Source: Nocardioides aromaticivorans
GTDB lineage: Bacteria; Actinomycetota; Actinomycetes; Propionibacteriales; Nocardioidaceae
Direction of reading: 5' to 3'
Assembly: GCF_013408525.1 (NCBI RefSeq)
Contig: NZ_JACBZM010000001.1
Location: 1,736,001-1,800,000 of the forward strand
Length of the DNA stretch: 64,000 nt
Below are positions 25,705-34,183 of the stretch, piece by piece (the stretch's first letter is position 1; each line of letters begins with the position of its first letter). The notes under the pieces are model-generated. The model was not told the DNA's origin and did not search any database. It saw nothing but the letters and a program-made list of their open reading frames with translations. Made by a program: the position numbers and the translations under genes.

Positions 25705-26535
25705 ATGGCCCGCATCGCGTACCAGGGGGAACCCGGCGCCAACTCGCACATCGTGTGCAAGCAGCACTACCCGGACGCCGAGGCGGTCCCCTGCGCCTCC
25801 TTCGAGGACGTCTTCGCGGCGGTCGCGAGCGGCGACTGCGACCTCGCCCTCATCCCGATCGACAACTCGATCGCGGGCCGGGTGGCCGACATCCACCACT
25901 TCCTGCCCGAGTCCGGGCTGCACATCATCGCCGAGCACTTCCTGCGCATCCAGTTCCACCTCATGGTCAACCCGGGCGCGAGCGTCGACACGATCCGCAC
26001 CGTGCACAGCCACGTCCACGCGCTCGGCCAGTGCCGCAAGGTGATCCGCGAGCTCGGGCTGACCCCGCTCATCTCCGGTGACACCGCCGGCGCCGCCCGC
26101 GAGGTCGCCGAGGCCGCCGACCTGACCCAGGCCGCGATCGCCCCGCCGCTGGCCGCCGAGATCTACGGCCTGGAGATCCTGCGCGAGGACGTCGAGGACG
26201 AGGACCACAACACGACCCGCTTCGTCCTGCTGTCCCCGGAGTACGTCCAGGCCCCGCAGGGCAACGGCCCCGTCGTCACCAGCTTCGTCTTCAACGTGCG
26301 CAACCTGCCGGCCGCGCTCTACAAGGCGCTCGGCGGCTTCGCGACCAACGGCATCAACATGACCAAGCTCGAGAGCTACATGGTCGGCGGCCAGTTCGCC
26401 GCGACCCAGTTCCTCGCCGAGGTCGACGGCCACCCCGACGACCCGGGGCTCAAGCGGGCGCTCGAGGAGCTCACCTTCTTCACGACCGACATCAAGGTGC
26501 TCGGGGTCTACCCCGCCGACCCGTTCCGCGGCTGA
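25705..26535 (+). CDS. pheA: Prephenate dehydratase
   Basis: A 276-residue cytoplasmic enzyme that converts prephenate to phenylpyruvate in phenylalanine synthesis. The catalytic core is residues 1-180 with TTRFVLL holding the active-site Thr-Arg-Phe. A C-terminal ACT domain (ALGGFATNGINMTKLESYM) should bind phenylalanine. Its sequence resembles alphaproteobacterial enzymes (AYQGEPGANS, IAGRVADIHHFLPESGLHII, HVHALGQCRK) more than the usual actinobacterial form beginning YLGPEGTF, judged from memory. Lateral origin is possible, though base composition is not different. Confidence 0.92.
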   Translation: MARIAYQGEPGANSHIVCKQHYPDAEAVPCASFEDVFAAVASGDCDLALIPIDNSIAGRVADIHHFLPESGLHIIAEHFLRIQFHLMVNPGASVDTIRTVHSHVHALGQCRKVIRELGLTPLISGDTAGAAREVAEAADLTQAAIAPPLAAEIYGLEILREDVEDEDHNTTRFVLLSPEYVQAPQGNGPVVTSFVFNVRNLPAALYKALGGFATNGINMTKLESYMVGGQFAATQFLAEVDGHPDDPGLKRALEELTFFTTDIKVLGVYPADPFRG

Positions 26536-26571
26536 CCGGCCGAGCCGCCCGTCGTACGACGCCGACGACAC

Positions 26572-26577
26572 TAGGGT
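26572..26577 (+). promoter_or_regulatory. Leaderless -10 box of arcA
   Basis: TAGGGT ends 6 bases before the arcA ATG. Confidence 0.55.
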
Positions 26578-26583
26578 GTCGTC

Positions 26584-27831
26584 ATGGTGGCCCCATCCCC
26601 GACGAGCACGCCCCCGTCCGGTGCCGACAGCGAGGTGGGCCGGCTGCGCTCGGTCCTGCTGCACCGGCCCGGTCCCGAGCTGCAGCGGCTGACGCCGCGC
26701 AACAACGACCGGCTCCTCTTCGACGGCATCCCGTGGGTCGCGCGGGCCCAGGAGGAGCACGACGCGTTCGCGGAGGCCCTGCGGGCCCGCGACGTCGAGG
26801 TGCTGTACCTGACCGAGCTGCTGACCGAGACCCTCGCCCAGCCGGCCGCGCGCGCCGCCGTCACCGACACCACGCTGACCGGGATGAGCGGGCGCGACCT
26901 CGGCGACCCGGTCCGCGCCTACCTGCGCTCGATGTTCGGCGACGCCTCGCCGGAGGAGCTGACCTACCTGCTCACCGCGGGCGTCCGCAACGACGAGGTC
27001 CGCTCGGGCATCGCGACCGGCACGCTGGTGACCTCGCTGCTCGCCGAAGAGCGCTTCCTCGTCGCGCCGCTGCCCAACCTGCTCTTCACCCGCGACTCCT
27101 CGGTCTGGCTGCGCGACCGGGTGGCGATCACCTCGCTGGCCATGCCGGCGCGGCGCCGCGAGACCCAGCTGACCGAGCTGATCTACCACTTCCACCCGCG
27201 CTTCGCCGGGACCGGCCGGATCCACGGCCACCACCTCGAGCACGTCGAGGGCGGCGACGTCCTCCTGCTCGCTCCGGGCGTGATCGCCGTCGGCGTCGGG
27301 GAGCGTACGACGCCGGCCGGGGCCGAACGACTCGCCCGGCAGGTGTTCGCGGGTGGCCTCGCGACCACCGTGCTCGCCGTACCCATCGCGCAGGAGCGCG
27401 CGACCATGCACCTCGACACCGTGTGCACGATGGTCGACGTCGACAAGGTGGTGATGTACCCCAACATCGCGGACACCCTGACGGCGTACGCGGTGACCCC
27501 GCGCGAGCCGGGCTCGCCCGAGCTGGAGGTCGCCGCTCCCGAGCCGTTCCTGGTGGCGGCGGCCAAGGCGATGCAGATCGACACCCTCCACCGCATCGAC
27601 ACCGGCCTCGACCCGGTCACCGCCGAGCGCGAGCAGTGGGACGACGGCAACAACACCCTGGCGCTGGCGCCGCGGCTCGCGGTCGCCTACGAGCGCAACG
27701 AGGGCACCAACGCGCGCCTCGAGGAGGAGGGCATCGAGGTCATCCGGATCGCGGGGTCCGAGCTCGGCTCGGGACGAGGCGGTCCGCGGTGCATGAGCTG
27801 CCCCGTGTCGAGGGATCCGATCCCGGGATAA
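26584..27831 (+). CDS. arcA: Arginine deiminase
   Basis: A 415-residue guanidino-group hydrolase giving citrulline and ammonia from arginine. The catalytic cysteine is Cys403 in [11 protein letters not shown]; other family motifs are [19 protein letters not shown] and [10 protein letters not shown] with the catalytic His. Length fits ArcA. No ArcB, ArcC or ArcD gene is adjacent, so this is not a complete arginine deiminase pathway operon, and the role may be nitrogen release or acid response. It is followed by the cAMP module, which has its own long leader. Confidence 0.93.
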   Translation: MVAPSPTSTPPSGADSEVGRLRSVLLHRPGPELQRLTPRNNDRLLFDGIPWVARAQEEHDAFAEALRARDVEVLYLTELLTETLAQPAARAAVTDTTLTGMSGRDLGDPVRAYLRSMFGDASPEELTYLLTAGVRNDEVRSGIATGTLVTSLLAEERFLVAPLPNLLFTRDSSVWLRDRVAITSLAMPARRRETQLTELIYHFHPRFAGTGRIHGHHLEHVEGGDVLLLAPGVIAVGVGERTTPAGAERLARQVFAGGLATTVLAVPIAQERATMHLDTVCTMVDVDKVVMYPNIADTLTAYAVTPREPGSPELEVAAPEPFLVAAAKAMQIDTLHRIDTGLDPVTAEREQWDDGNNTLALAPRLAVAYERNEGTNARLEEEGIEVIRIAGSELGSGRGGPRCMSCPVSRDPIPG

Positions 27832-27851
27832 CCCGACTAATCCGGACACGT

Positions 27852-27867
27852 TGTAACGGTTGTCACG
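27852..27867. promoter_or_regulatory. CRP-like or MtrA-like site before the cAMP module
   Basis: TGTAACGGTTGTCACG matches the CRP/GlxR consensus TGTGA-N6-TCACA at 8 of 10 defined positions. It can equally be read as a direct repeat GTAACG-GTT-GTCACG, as for MtrA-type boxes. It lies about 45 bases upstream of a TAAGGT -10-like box (27898) and before a cyclic-nucleotide-binding gene, which would fit feedback by cAMP. Confidence 0.35.
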
Positions 27868-27990
27868 CAGGCGCTCCCGCTGACGTGCCGTGGCGACTAA
27901 GGTCGGCACAGGCATGGGGAGCGTCCCGGCGACACCAGGCGACGACAACCGGGCCACGACGAACCGGGCAGGCACAGCGAAAGGGTCAGC

Positions 27991-28362
27991 ATGGCAACGT
28001 TCTTCGAGCACTTCAGCCCCCAGGAGATCGCGCGGATCAGCGCGACCGGACGGCGGGTGAAGCTCCCCGAGGGCTGGTCGCCGATCTGGGAGGACACCCC
28101 GGCCGACAAGGCCTACATCCTGCTCTCCGGAACCGTGTCGGTCCGCCGCGACGGCGTCGAGATCGCCCAGCTCGGCCCGGGCGACATCGTCGGCGAGGCC
28201 GCGATCGTCGGCCAGAAGCTGCGCACCGCGACGATCGTCGCGCTGACCCCGCTCGACACGATCCACCTGACCGACGAGATCCTGCGCGAGCTCGACGCCG
28301 AGTGGCCGGCCTTCCACCAGGCGCTGGTCGACGTCGCGCAGTCGCGCTTCGGCGACGCCTGA
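27991..28362 (+). CDS. Stand-alone cyclic nucleotide-binding protein
   Basis: A 123-residue protein consisting of a single cNMP-binding beta-roll. The phosphate-binding cassette GPGDIVGEAAIVGQKLRTATI keeps the Glu and Arg needed for cAMP or cGMP binding. No DNA-binding, kinase or channel domain is attached, so it must act as a partner or buffer for other proteins. AAAGGG precedes the ATG. The next gene, 10 bases downstream, encodes an adenylate cyclase, so synthesis and sensing of cAMP are co-expressed. Confidence 0.85.
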   Translation: MATFFEHFSPQEIARISATGRRVKLPEGWSPIWEDTPADKAYILLSGTVSVRRDGVEIAQLGPGDIVGEAAIVGQKLRTATIVALTPLDTIHLTDEILRELDAEWPAFHQALVDVAQSRFGDA

Positions 28363-28372
28363 GCCCTCACGC

Positions 28373-29461
28373 GTGAGCCAGATCGACGACCCCGCCGCCC
28401 GTGACGGCGGGGTCGTCGGCGCACTCGAGGAGCACCTCCTCGGCCAGGCCCCGCACCTGACCCAGGAGCAGGTCGCCGCCGCCGCCGGCGTCCCGCTCGC
28501 CACCGCCAACGAGCTGTGGCACCTGCTCGGCTTCGCCCACGTGCCCGACGACGCCGTCGCCTTCACCGACGCGGACGTGCGCGCCCTCCAGCTCGCCAGC
28601 GACCTGGTCCGGCTCGGCGTGCTCAGCGCGGAGCGCCAGGAGGGCCTGGTCCGCACCTGGGGCCGCAGCTTCGCCCGCCTCGCCGACTGGCAGGTCGCGC
28701 TGCTCGCCGACGTCGCCCGCGAGATGGGCGCCGACCCGACCGAGGGCCTGCTCGCCGTCTCCGACGAGGTGATGCCGCGCGTCGAGCAGCTCCAGTCCTA
28801 CGTCTGGCGCCGCCACCTCCTCAGCGCCGGCGCCCGGCTGATGGCCGAGTCCACGTCCGGAGCGTCCGCGACGCTGGCGGTCTGCTTCGTCGACATCGTC
28901 GGCTACACCTCCCGCTCCCGCACGCTCACCGACCGCGAGCTGGTCGCCTGGCTGGAGTCCTTCGAGACCGCCGTCCTGCAGCTCACCGTCGACCGCGGCG
29001 GCCGGATCATCAAGAACATCGGCGACGAGCTCCTCATCGTGGCCGACTCCCCCGAGGCGATGGCCGACATCGCGCTCGCGCTCACCGCCCGCGGCGCCGA
29101 CCCCGACGACCCGTTCCCCGCGGTCCGGGCCGGGGTCGCGTACGGCGAGGTGGTGACCCGGCTGGGCGACGTCTTCGGCCCCGTCGTCAACATCGCCGCC
29201 CGGCTCACGTCGGTCGCCCGGCCGAGCACCGTGCTCGTCGACCTGGGCGCCTACGAGGCGCTGTCCGGGCGCACCGTCGCGCACGACGAGGAGCACCCCG
29301 ACGACCACGCTGGCGACCGGGCGGGCGACCGGGCGGGCGAGCACGGCGAGGACGAGGCCGGCGGGTCGTCGTACCGGTTCCGGCGGTTGCGGCGGGTGTC
29401 GGTGAAGGGGTACTCGCGGCTGAAGGTATGGGTGCTGCAGGAATCCCCGCCTGGGCGGTGA
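28373..29461 (+). CDS. Class III adenylate/guanylate cyclase
   Basis: A 362-residue soluble cyclase. Residues 10-150 form an all-helical regulatory domain like that of mycobacterial Rv1264, and 165-300 the catalytic domain: metal Asp174 and Asp218 (FVDIVGYT, NIGDELL), substrate-specifying Lys214 and Asp266, and Asn273/Arg277 of the transition state (GDVFGPVVNIAARL). All catalytic residues are present, so it should make cAMP from ATP as a homodimer. A linker with repeated AGDR units follows. The last seven residues (QESPPGR) are encoded by family C repeat sequence, suggesting the end was changed by repeat insertion. GTG 28373 starts 10 bases after the cNMP-binding gene. Confidence 0.9.
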   Translation: MSQIDDPAARDGGVVGALEEHLLGQAPHLTQEQVAAAAGVPLATANELWHLLGFAHVPDDAVAFTDADVRALQLASDLVRLGVLSAERQEGLVRTWGRSFARLADWQVALLADVAREMGADPTEGLLAVSDEVMPRVEQLQSYVWRRHLLSAGARLMAESTSGASATLAVCFVDIVGYTSRSRTLTDRELVAWLESFETAVLQLTVDRGGRIIKNIGDELLIVADSPEAMADIALALTARGADPDDPFPAVRAGVAYGEVVTRLGDVFGPVVNIAARLTSVARPSTVLVDLGAYEALSGRTVAHDEEHPDDHAGDRAGDRAGEHGEDEAGGSSYRFRRLRRVSVKGYSRLKVWVLQESPPGR

Positions 29462-29530
29462 AACTCGCGCCTGATGACGCGTGCAACCGTCGTCAAGCGC
29501 AGGAATCCCACGTCAGCCGGGGATTCCTGC
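29437..29530. repeat. Family C element, copy 2 (94 bp)
   Basis: The ends GCAGGAATCCCCGCC and GCCGGGGATTCCTGC pair at 14 of 15 positions, with a further direct copy GCAGGAATCCCA near 29499 and an internal stem region, the same layout as copy 1. The stop codon of the adenylate cyclase (29459-29461) lies inside it. It ends 7 bases before the convergent DUF5926 stop. Confidence 0.8.
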
Positions 29531-29537
29531 CCCCACC

Positions 29538-30479
29538 TCAGCGGATGGTGACCTGACGGTTCGCGAGCCCGTTGCGGGCCGAGCGCTGCTCGGTGGTCAG
29601 CTCGGAGGTGTCGGCGAGGGCGGCGTCGAGCTTCTCCTTGAACGCGGCCGCGGCGTCCTCGAGGGCCTCGGGGCCGGTGCCGACGGCGAGGTCCCAGACC
29701 GGCGCGAGCAGGCCGTGCGCGCGGAACATCCCGACGAAGCGGGCGTCGGGGACGATCACGTCGTCGCCGGACACGTGGAGGCGGGCGAGGGCGTCGAGCA
29801 GCGCGTCCTCGGGCTCGGGCATCACCCAGCGCAGGTGCTCCTTCGCGCCCATCCGGGTCCAGTACGCCGCCGTCACCTGGGTCAGCCGGGCTGTCGGGGC
29901 CGCAGCGCCCTCGGCCTGCTCGAGGGCCTGGGCGAGCTCGGAGCTGGCCTCCATGTCGGCCACCCAGTAGTCGAAGCCCTCGTGCACCTCCACGCTCAGC
30001 GGGCCGTCGGCGACGAGGTCCTGCAGGCGGGGCGCGTCGGCCGCGGGGGCACTGGTGAGGCCGATCATCCCGGCGCCCGGGTCGGCGGCGAGGGCGTCGA
30101 CGAGGACGGCGCCGAGGTCACGCGAGGGGTCGCCGAACGCGTGCTGGACCTGCAGGCCGAGCCACACCTCGCCGCTGTCGCGGACCATCGCGGGCGCCGC
30201 CATCGGGAGGAGGGTGCAGAGCTTGACCACGCGGTCGGCGTACTCACCCTTGAGCGGCAGCAGCGCGGTCGCGGCGGGAACCAGCTCGCGCATCGCGACG
30301 ATGTCGGTCTCGGAGGCGAGGCCCTCGAAGGGGCGCTTGACGAAGACGTCGCCGCCACCGGGGGCACCGTGGCACGCCTTGTAGCGCTTGCCGGAGCCGC
30401 ACGGGCAGGGCTGCCGCGGACCGACCTCGCCGGGAGCGGTCGCGGTCGCGGACGTCTTGGTGCGGTTCTTCTTCGCCAT
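29538..30479 (-). CDS. DUF5926 protein with SEC-C zinc motif
   Basis: A 313-residue protein. A basic N-terminus (MAKKNRTKT) is followed by the SEC-C zinc-binding motif CPCGSGKRYKACHG at about residues 25-38, as in SecA C-termini, then a long DUF5926 domain found mainly in actinobacteria. The domain function is unknown. It lies 10 bases after the glycerophosphodiesterase gene and is probably co-transcribed with it. Confidence 0.85.
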   Translation of the reverse strand: MAKKNRTKTSATATAPGEVGPRQPCPCGSGKRYKACHGAPGGGDVFVKRPFEGLASETDIVAMRELVPAATALLPLKGEYADRVVKLCTLLPMAAPAMVRDSGEVWLGLQVQHAFGDPSRDLGAVLVDALAADPGAGMIGLTSAPAADAPRLQDLVADGPLSVEVHEGFDYWVADMEASSELAQALEQAEGAAAPTARLTQVTAAYWTRMGAKEHLRWVMPEPEDALLDALARLHVSGDDVIVPDARFVGMFRAHGLLAPVWDLAVGTGPEALEDAAAAFKEKLDAALADTSELTTEQRSARNGLANRQVTIR

Positions 30480-30489
30480 GCGGCGAAGA

Positions 30490-31290
30490 CTATTCGGACG
30501 CGCCGAAGCGGGTGTCGAGCAGGTCCAGCATGAACCTCGGCTTGTCGCTGATGACGGCGCTCACCCCGAGGTCGAGGCAGAGGTCGAGGTCCTTCTCCTT
30601 GTTGACCGTCCACACGTGGACGTCACGGGAGTTGCGGCCGAGGCTCTCGCGGATCTTCGGGTGCTGGCGCAGCATCTTGATCCCGGGGCCGACGATCCAG
30701 TCGCGCCCGATCATCCGCTTCAGCACCGGCCAGTGGTTCGGCTTGTCGAAGAGCTGCACCAGCTGGATCTCCGGCGCCAGCCGCTCGACCCGCTGCAGGG
30801 CGGTGTAGGAGAAGCTCATGATCCGCACCGGCGCACCGGCCTGGTCCCAGCCGAAGTCGCGCAGCATGTCGACGAGCCGCTTCTCGACGAGCCCGCCGTA
30901 GCGGGTCGGGTGCTTGGTCTCGATCGCCACCTCGATGCGCCGGTCGTAGTCGGCGACGGTCTCGAGCAGCTTGCGCAGGGTGAGCACCCCGCGACCGTCG
31001 TCCTCGTCGGCCGCCTCGGCCTCGTCGTCGAGGTCGGCCCACGGGTTCTTCCACGACGCGAAGTCGAGCTCGTTGAGCTCGGCGAGGTCCATGGTGGAGA
31101 CCAGGCCCCTGGTGGCCGCCGTACGCCGCAGGTCGCGGTCGTGCACGCAGACGAGGTGCCCGTCGGCGGTCAGCCGCACGTCGCACTCCAGGCCTCCCGC
31201 ACCGGTGCCCATCGCCTCCAGGTAGGCGTTCAGGGTGTGCTCGGCGATCTCGTGACTCGCGCCCCGGTGGGCGACGACCTGTGGCCGCAT
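30490..31290 (-). CDS. Glycerophosphodiester phosphodiesterase
   Basis: A 266-residue TIM-barrel GDPD. The catalytic HRGASHEIAEHTLNAY start, the metal-binding ECDVRLTADGHLVCVHD and the AIETKHP and VHVWTVN segments are all present. It hydrolyses glycerophosphodiesters to glycerol 3-phosphate and an alcohol. There is no signal peptide, so it is cytoplasmic. An acidic insertion (DDEAEAADEDDG) about residue 95 is unusual but lies in a loop. ATG 31290 gives the expected MRPQVVAHRG start. DUF5926 follows on the same strand. Confidence 0.92.
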   Translation of the reverse strand: MRPQVVAHRGASHEIAEHTLNAYLEAMGTGAGGLECDVRLTADGHLVCVHDRDLRRTAATRGLVSTMDLAELNELDFASWKNPWADLDDEAEAADEDDGRGVLTLRKLLETVADYDRRIEVAIETKHPTRYGGLVEKRLVDMLRDFGWDQAGAPVRIMSFSYTALQRVERLAPEIQLVQLFDKPNHWPVLKRMIGRDWIVGPGIKMLRQHPKIRESLGRNSRDVHVWTVNKEKDLDLCLDLGVSAVISDKPRFMLDLLDTRFGASE

Positions 31291-31407
31291 GGCTGCATCA
31301 TGACAGGCCGTAGGGGTTCCGCGGGCACGACCCTCAGGGTCGGGATCCGGGTCGAACCGGGGTCGATCCCCGATGTCCCCGGAGCGCGAACCGGGCACCG
31401 TTGGGGC

Positions 31408-31623
31408 ATGAGCAACTACGACAGCTACTCGCCCACCCGCGGCCGCCGCCTGACCCGCCGCAGCCACGACAAGATGGTCGCCGGCGTGTGCGGCGGCATC
31501 GCCGACCACCTCGGCATCGACGCCACCCTGGTCCGCCTCCTGCTGGTCGCCGCCGTGATCTTCGGCTTCGGCGCCGGCATCGTCCTGTACGTCGCCGGCT
31601 GGATCCTGATGCCGCAGGCCTGA
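31408..31623 (+). CDS. PspC domain protein
   Basis: A 71-residue protein. The PspC motif (RSHDKMVAGVCGGIADHLGI) is followed by two hydrophobic segments typical of the family, ending ILMPQA. PspC proteins sit in the membrane and in other bacteria take part in phage-shock or envelope stress signalling; stand-alone forms are common in actinobacteria. The start is ATG 31408. It is divergent from the glycerophosphodiesterase gene. Confidence 0.9.
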   Translation: MSNYDSYSPTRGRRLTRRSHDKMVAGVCGGIADHLGIDATLVRLLLVAAVIFGFGAGIVLYVAGWILMPQA

Positions 31624-31640
31624 TCCTCCCGACGGTCTCC

Positions 31641-31646
31641 TAGGCT
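31641..31646 (+). promoter_or_regulatory. Leaderless -10 box of the PrmC-like gene
   Basis: TAGGCT ends 7 bases before ATG 31654. Confidence 0.55.
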
Positions 31647-31653
31647 GGCGGGG

Positions 31654-32430
31654 ATGCCTGACCTCGTCGCCCGTCTCCGTGCCGCCGGCTGTGTCTTCGC
31701 CGAGGAGGAGGCCGCGCTCCTCGTGGAGGCGGCGCCCGACGCCGCCGCCCTCGAGGAGCTGGTACGACGCCGGGTCGGCGGCGAGCCGCTCGAGCTCGTG
31801 CTCGGCTGGGTCGCCTTCGACGGCCTGCGGGTGGCGGTCGACCCCGAGGTGTTCGTCCCGCGCCAGCGCACGACGTGGCTGGTCGAGGTCGCCGACGCCA
31901 CCCTCACCGCATCGGCCGGCGACCGGCCGGGCGTCGTGGTCGACCTGTGCTGTGGCAGCGGCGCCATCGGCCTCGCGCTCGCGCACCGGCGCCCCGGCGC
32001 CACCCTGCACGCGACCGACGACCACCCGGCCGCGGTGGCCTGCGCCGCCCGCAACCTCGCGCAGGTCGGCGGCACCGTGCACCTCGGCGACCTGGCCTCA
32101 CCGCTCCCGATGGACCTGCGCGGCCGGGTCGACGCGCTGCTGGCGAACGTCCCCTACGTGCCGAGCGCCGCGGTCGCCGCGATGCCGCCGGAGTCGCGCG
32201 ACCACGAGCCGCGCAGCACGGTCGACGGGGGCGCCGACGGGCTCGACGTGCTCCGCCGGGTCGCGGCGCTGGCGCCGGAGTGGCTGCGCCCCGGGGGATC
32301 GATGCACTCCGAGGTCGCGCTGGCGCAGGTCGATGCCGCTCTCGTCGTACTCACCGACAGCGGGCTGCTCGCCCGGGTCGACCAGGACGAGGAGCGGGAC
32401 GCGACGGTCGTCAGCGGGACCCGGCGGTAG
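31654..32430 (+). CDS. PrmC-like (glutamine-N5) methyltransferase paralogue
   Basis: A 258-residue SAM-dependent methyltransferase. The SAM motif VVDLCCGSGAIGLALA and PRQRTTWL (cf. PR.ET..L in PrmC) are clear, but the catalytic NPPY is ANVPY here, so the first Pro is changed to Val, as in the PrmC-related family of unknown specificity. It may methylate glutamine in a protein other than release factors. Its 3' end overlaps the convergent kinase gene by 20 bases. Confidence 0.82.
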   Translation: MPDLVARLRAAGCVFAEEEAALLVEAAPDAAALEELVRRRVGGEPLELVLGWVAFDGLRVAVDPEVFVPRQRTTWLVEVADATLTASAGDRPGVVVDLCCGSGAIGLALAHRRPGATLHATDDHPAAVACAARNLAQVGGTVHLGDLASPLPMDLRGRVDALLANVPYVPSAAVAAMPPESRDHEPRSTVDGGADGLDVLRRVAALAPEWLRPGGSMHSEVALAQVDAALVVLTDSGLLARVDQDEERDATVVSGTRR

Positions 32431-34096
32431 CGCCGTCGGACACCGCGTCGAGCAGGATGGCCAGGCCCTTCTTGTCGACCGTCCGTCCGGACACCGAGAT
32501 CTCCAGCGACGCCTCGCCCGCGGCGTTCGGCAGCCAGCGGAAGAAGTTGTAGCGCACCCGGTTGTTGCCGTCGCGGTAGGTGAAGTAGATCGTGTCCGAG
32601 GTCTGCTGGTAGACGTCCGGGTCCTGCAGCTTCTCGAGCTGGCTCACCTTGGTGTCGACCATCTCCGAGACCCGGGCCGGGGTGGCGAGCACGCGGAGCC
32701 GGACGCTGTAGCCGCCGACGAGGGGCTCGTCGGCGGGCCGCCAACGGACCTGGCCGACACGGTCGATCTGGGCCTCGGGCAGCAGGCCGGCATCCTCGTT
32801 GTCGGCGCCGACTCGGTAGGCGACCCAGCCGACCGGCACCGGATAGGTCCATGCGTGGCCACCCGAGCGGACCACGTGCGTGTCGTACTCCTGGCCGGCC
32901 GGCACCCGCAGCGTCGGGAAGTCGATGTCCTCGGCCGGCTCCCCGAGCGGCGACTCGCTGTCGGTCGGCTCCCCGGACGCGCCGCCCGTGGGCGACTCGC
33001 TGGCCCCTCCCGAGGGCCCGTTCGCCGGGTCGTCCTCCCCGAGCAGCCGGGTGACGCCGTAGGCGGCGCCGAAGGTGACGGCGAGGACCAGCAGGAAGGC
33101 CAGCACCAGCGGCAGTACGCCGCGACGACGGCGGGCCGGCGCGCCGTCGCCCGGGGTGGAGGCGGGCTCGACGGGGACGCGCGTCGGCGCCGGGGTGTGC
33201 GGTGGCGGCGAGGCGAGCTCGGTGACGATCACCTGCGGGGGCGCGAGCCGGCGCTCCGCCGTACCGGTGAGGGCATCGCGCTGCACCGCGGTCCGCTCGG
33301 CCCACCGCAGGCCCGCCACGAACGACGGCACGTCCGGCCACCGGTCCTCGGGGTCGAGGGCCAGGGCGCGCAGCACCACGGAGTCGAAGGCGGGCGCCAC
33401 GTCGGCGACCGTCGACGGCGCCGGCGGCAGCTCCGGGCGCACCAGCGCGCCGAGCCCGCCCTCGCGGACCAGTCGTCCGGTGAGCAGCTGGTAGCCGACC
33501 GCGCCGAGGGCGTGCACGTCGGCGCGCAGGTCGAGGCCGATCCCGTCCGCCTGCTCGGGGGCCATGTACGACGGGGTGCCGACCACCTGGGTCAGCCCGC
33601 TCGCGTGCAGCATCGCCTTCGCCACGCCGAGGTCGGCGACGAGGACCCGCTCGCCGCCGTCCGGCGTGGAGCGGAGGAGGAGGTTCTGCGGCTTGATGTC
33701 GCGGTGGATCACGCCGTGGCGGTGCAGGACGGCGACGCCGTCGCCCGCCTGCGCGAGCAGGTCGACGACCCGGCCGGACGCGAGCGGCACGCCCGGCTCG
33801 ACGAGGTCGGCGACGGTGCCGCGGTCGGCGTAGGACATGACGAAGTACGGCGTCCCGTCGACCTCGCCGATGTCGTAGACCCGGACGACGTGGTCGGAGT
33901 CGGCGCGGCGCAGGATGCGCGCCTCCTCGAGGAAGCGGTCGCAGACGTCCTGGCGCAGGGCCCAGTTGTCGGCGAGCGCCTTGACCGCGACTGGGGAGTC
34001 CAGCTCGTCGTCGTGGTAGAGCCAGACGGTCGCGAAACCACCGGCTCCGATCCGGTCGACACGTCGGAGCCTCCCGAGTCGCTCCGGCAGGGACAC
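32411..34096 (-). CDS. Transmembrane Ser/Thr protein kinase
   Basis: A 561-residue Hanks-type kinase. Residues 1-270 are the kinase domain: GAGGFATVW loop, catalytic Lys39, HRDIKPQN (131-138), DLG in place of DFG (155-157) and APE (179-181). After a Pro-rich linker, one membrane helix (about 320-345, preceded by RRRR) leads to a Ser/Gly/Glu-rich stalk and an extracellular domain of about 190 residues with no recognised fold. The topology suggests sensing of an outside signal. GTG 34096 is the family-consistent start. It is divergent from an ECF sigma gene, 87 bp away, and overlaps the methyltransferase at its 3' end. Confidence 0.92.
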   Translation of the reverse strand: MSLPERLGRLRRVDRIGAGGFATVWLYHDDELDSPVAVKALADNWALRQDVCDRFLEEARILRRADSDHVVRVYDIGEVDGTPYFVMSYADRGTVADLVEPGVPLASGRVVDLLAQAGDGVAVLHRHGVIHRDIKPQNLLLRSTPDGGERVLVADLGVAKAMLHASGLTQVVGTPSYMAPEQADGIGLDLRADVHALGAVGYQLLTGRLVREGGLGALVRPELPPAPSTVADVAPAFDSVVLRALALDPEDRWPDVPSFVAGLRWAERTAVQRDALTGTAERRLAPPQVIVTELASPPPHTPAPTRVPVEPASTPGDGAPARRRRGVLPLVLAFLLVLAVTFGAAYGVTRLLGEDDPANGPSGGASESPTGGASGEPTDSESPLGEPAEDIDFPTLRVPAGQEYDTHVVRSGGHAWTYPVPVGWVAYRVGADNEDAGLLPEAQIDRVGQVRWRPADEPLVGGYSVRLRVLATPARVSEMVDTKVSQLEKLQDPDVYQQTSDTIYFTYRDGNNRVRYNFFRWLPNAAGEASLEISVSGRTVDKKGLAILLDAVSDGATAGSR

Positions 34097-34183
34097 GGTG
34101 CGTATTGTGCCTGACGAGGGACGGGGCAAACGCTCGCGACTCCCCGGCAGCGCACGCGACACCGGCACTCGGGAGGGCAGGTC

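Noticed and set aside
26584..29461. Arginine deiminase and cAMP module considered as a single operon
   Set aside because: A 159-bp gap with its own promoter-like boxes and binding site separates arcA from the cyclic nucleotide genes.
31320..31400. GC-rich repeats before the PspC gene considered as a structured element
   Set aside because: Arms such as CCGGGTCGA and GGGGTCGAT are short and imperfect, as expected by chance in DNA of this composition.
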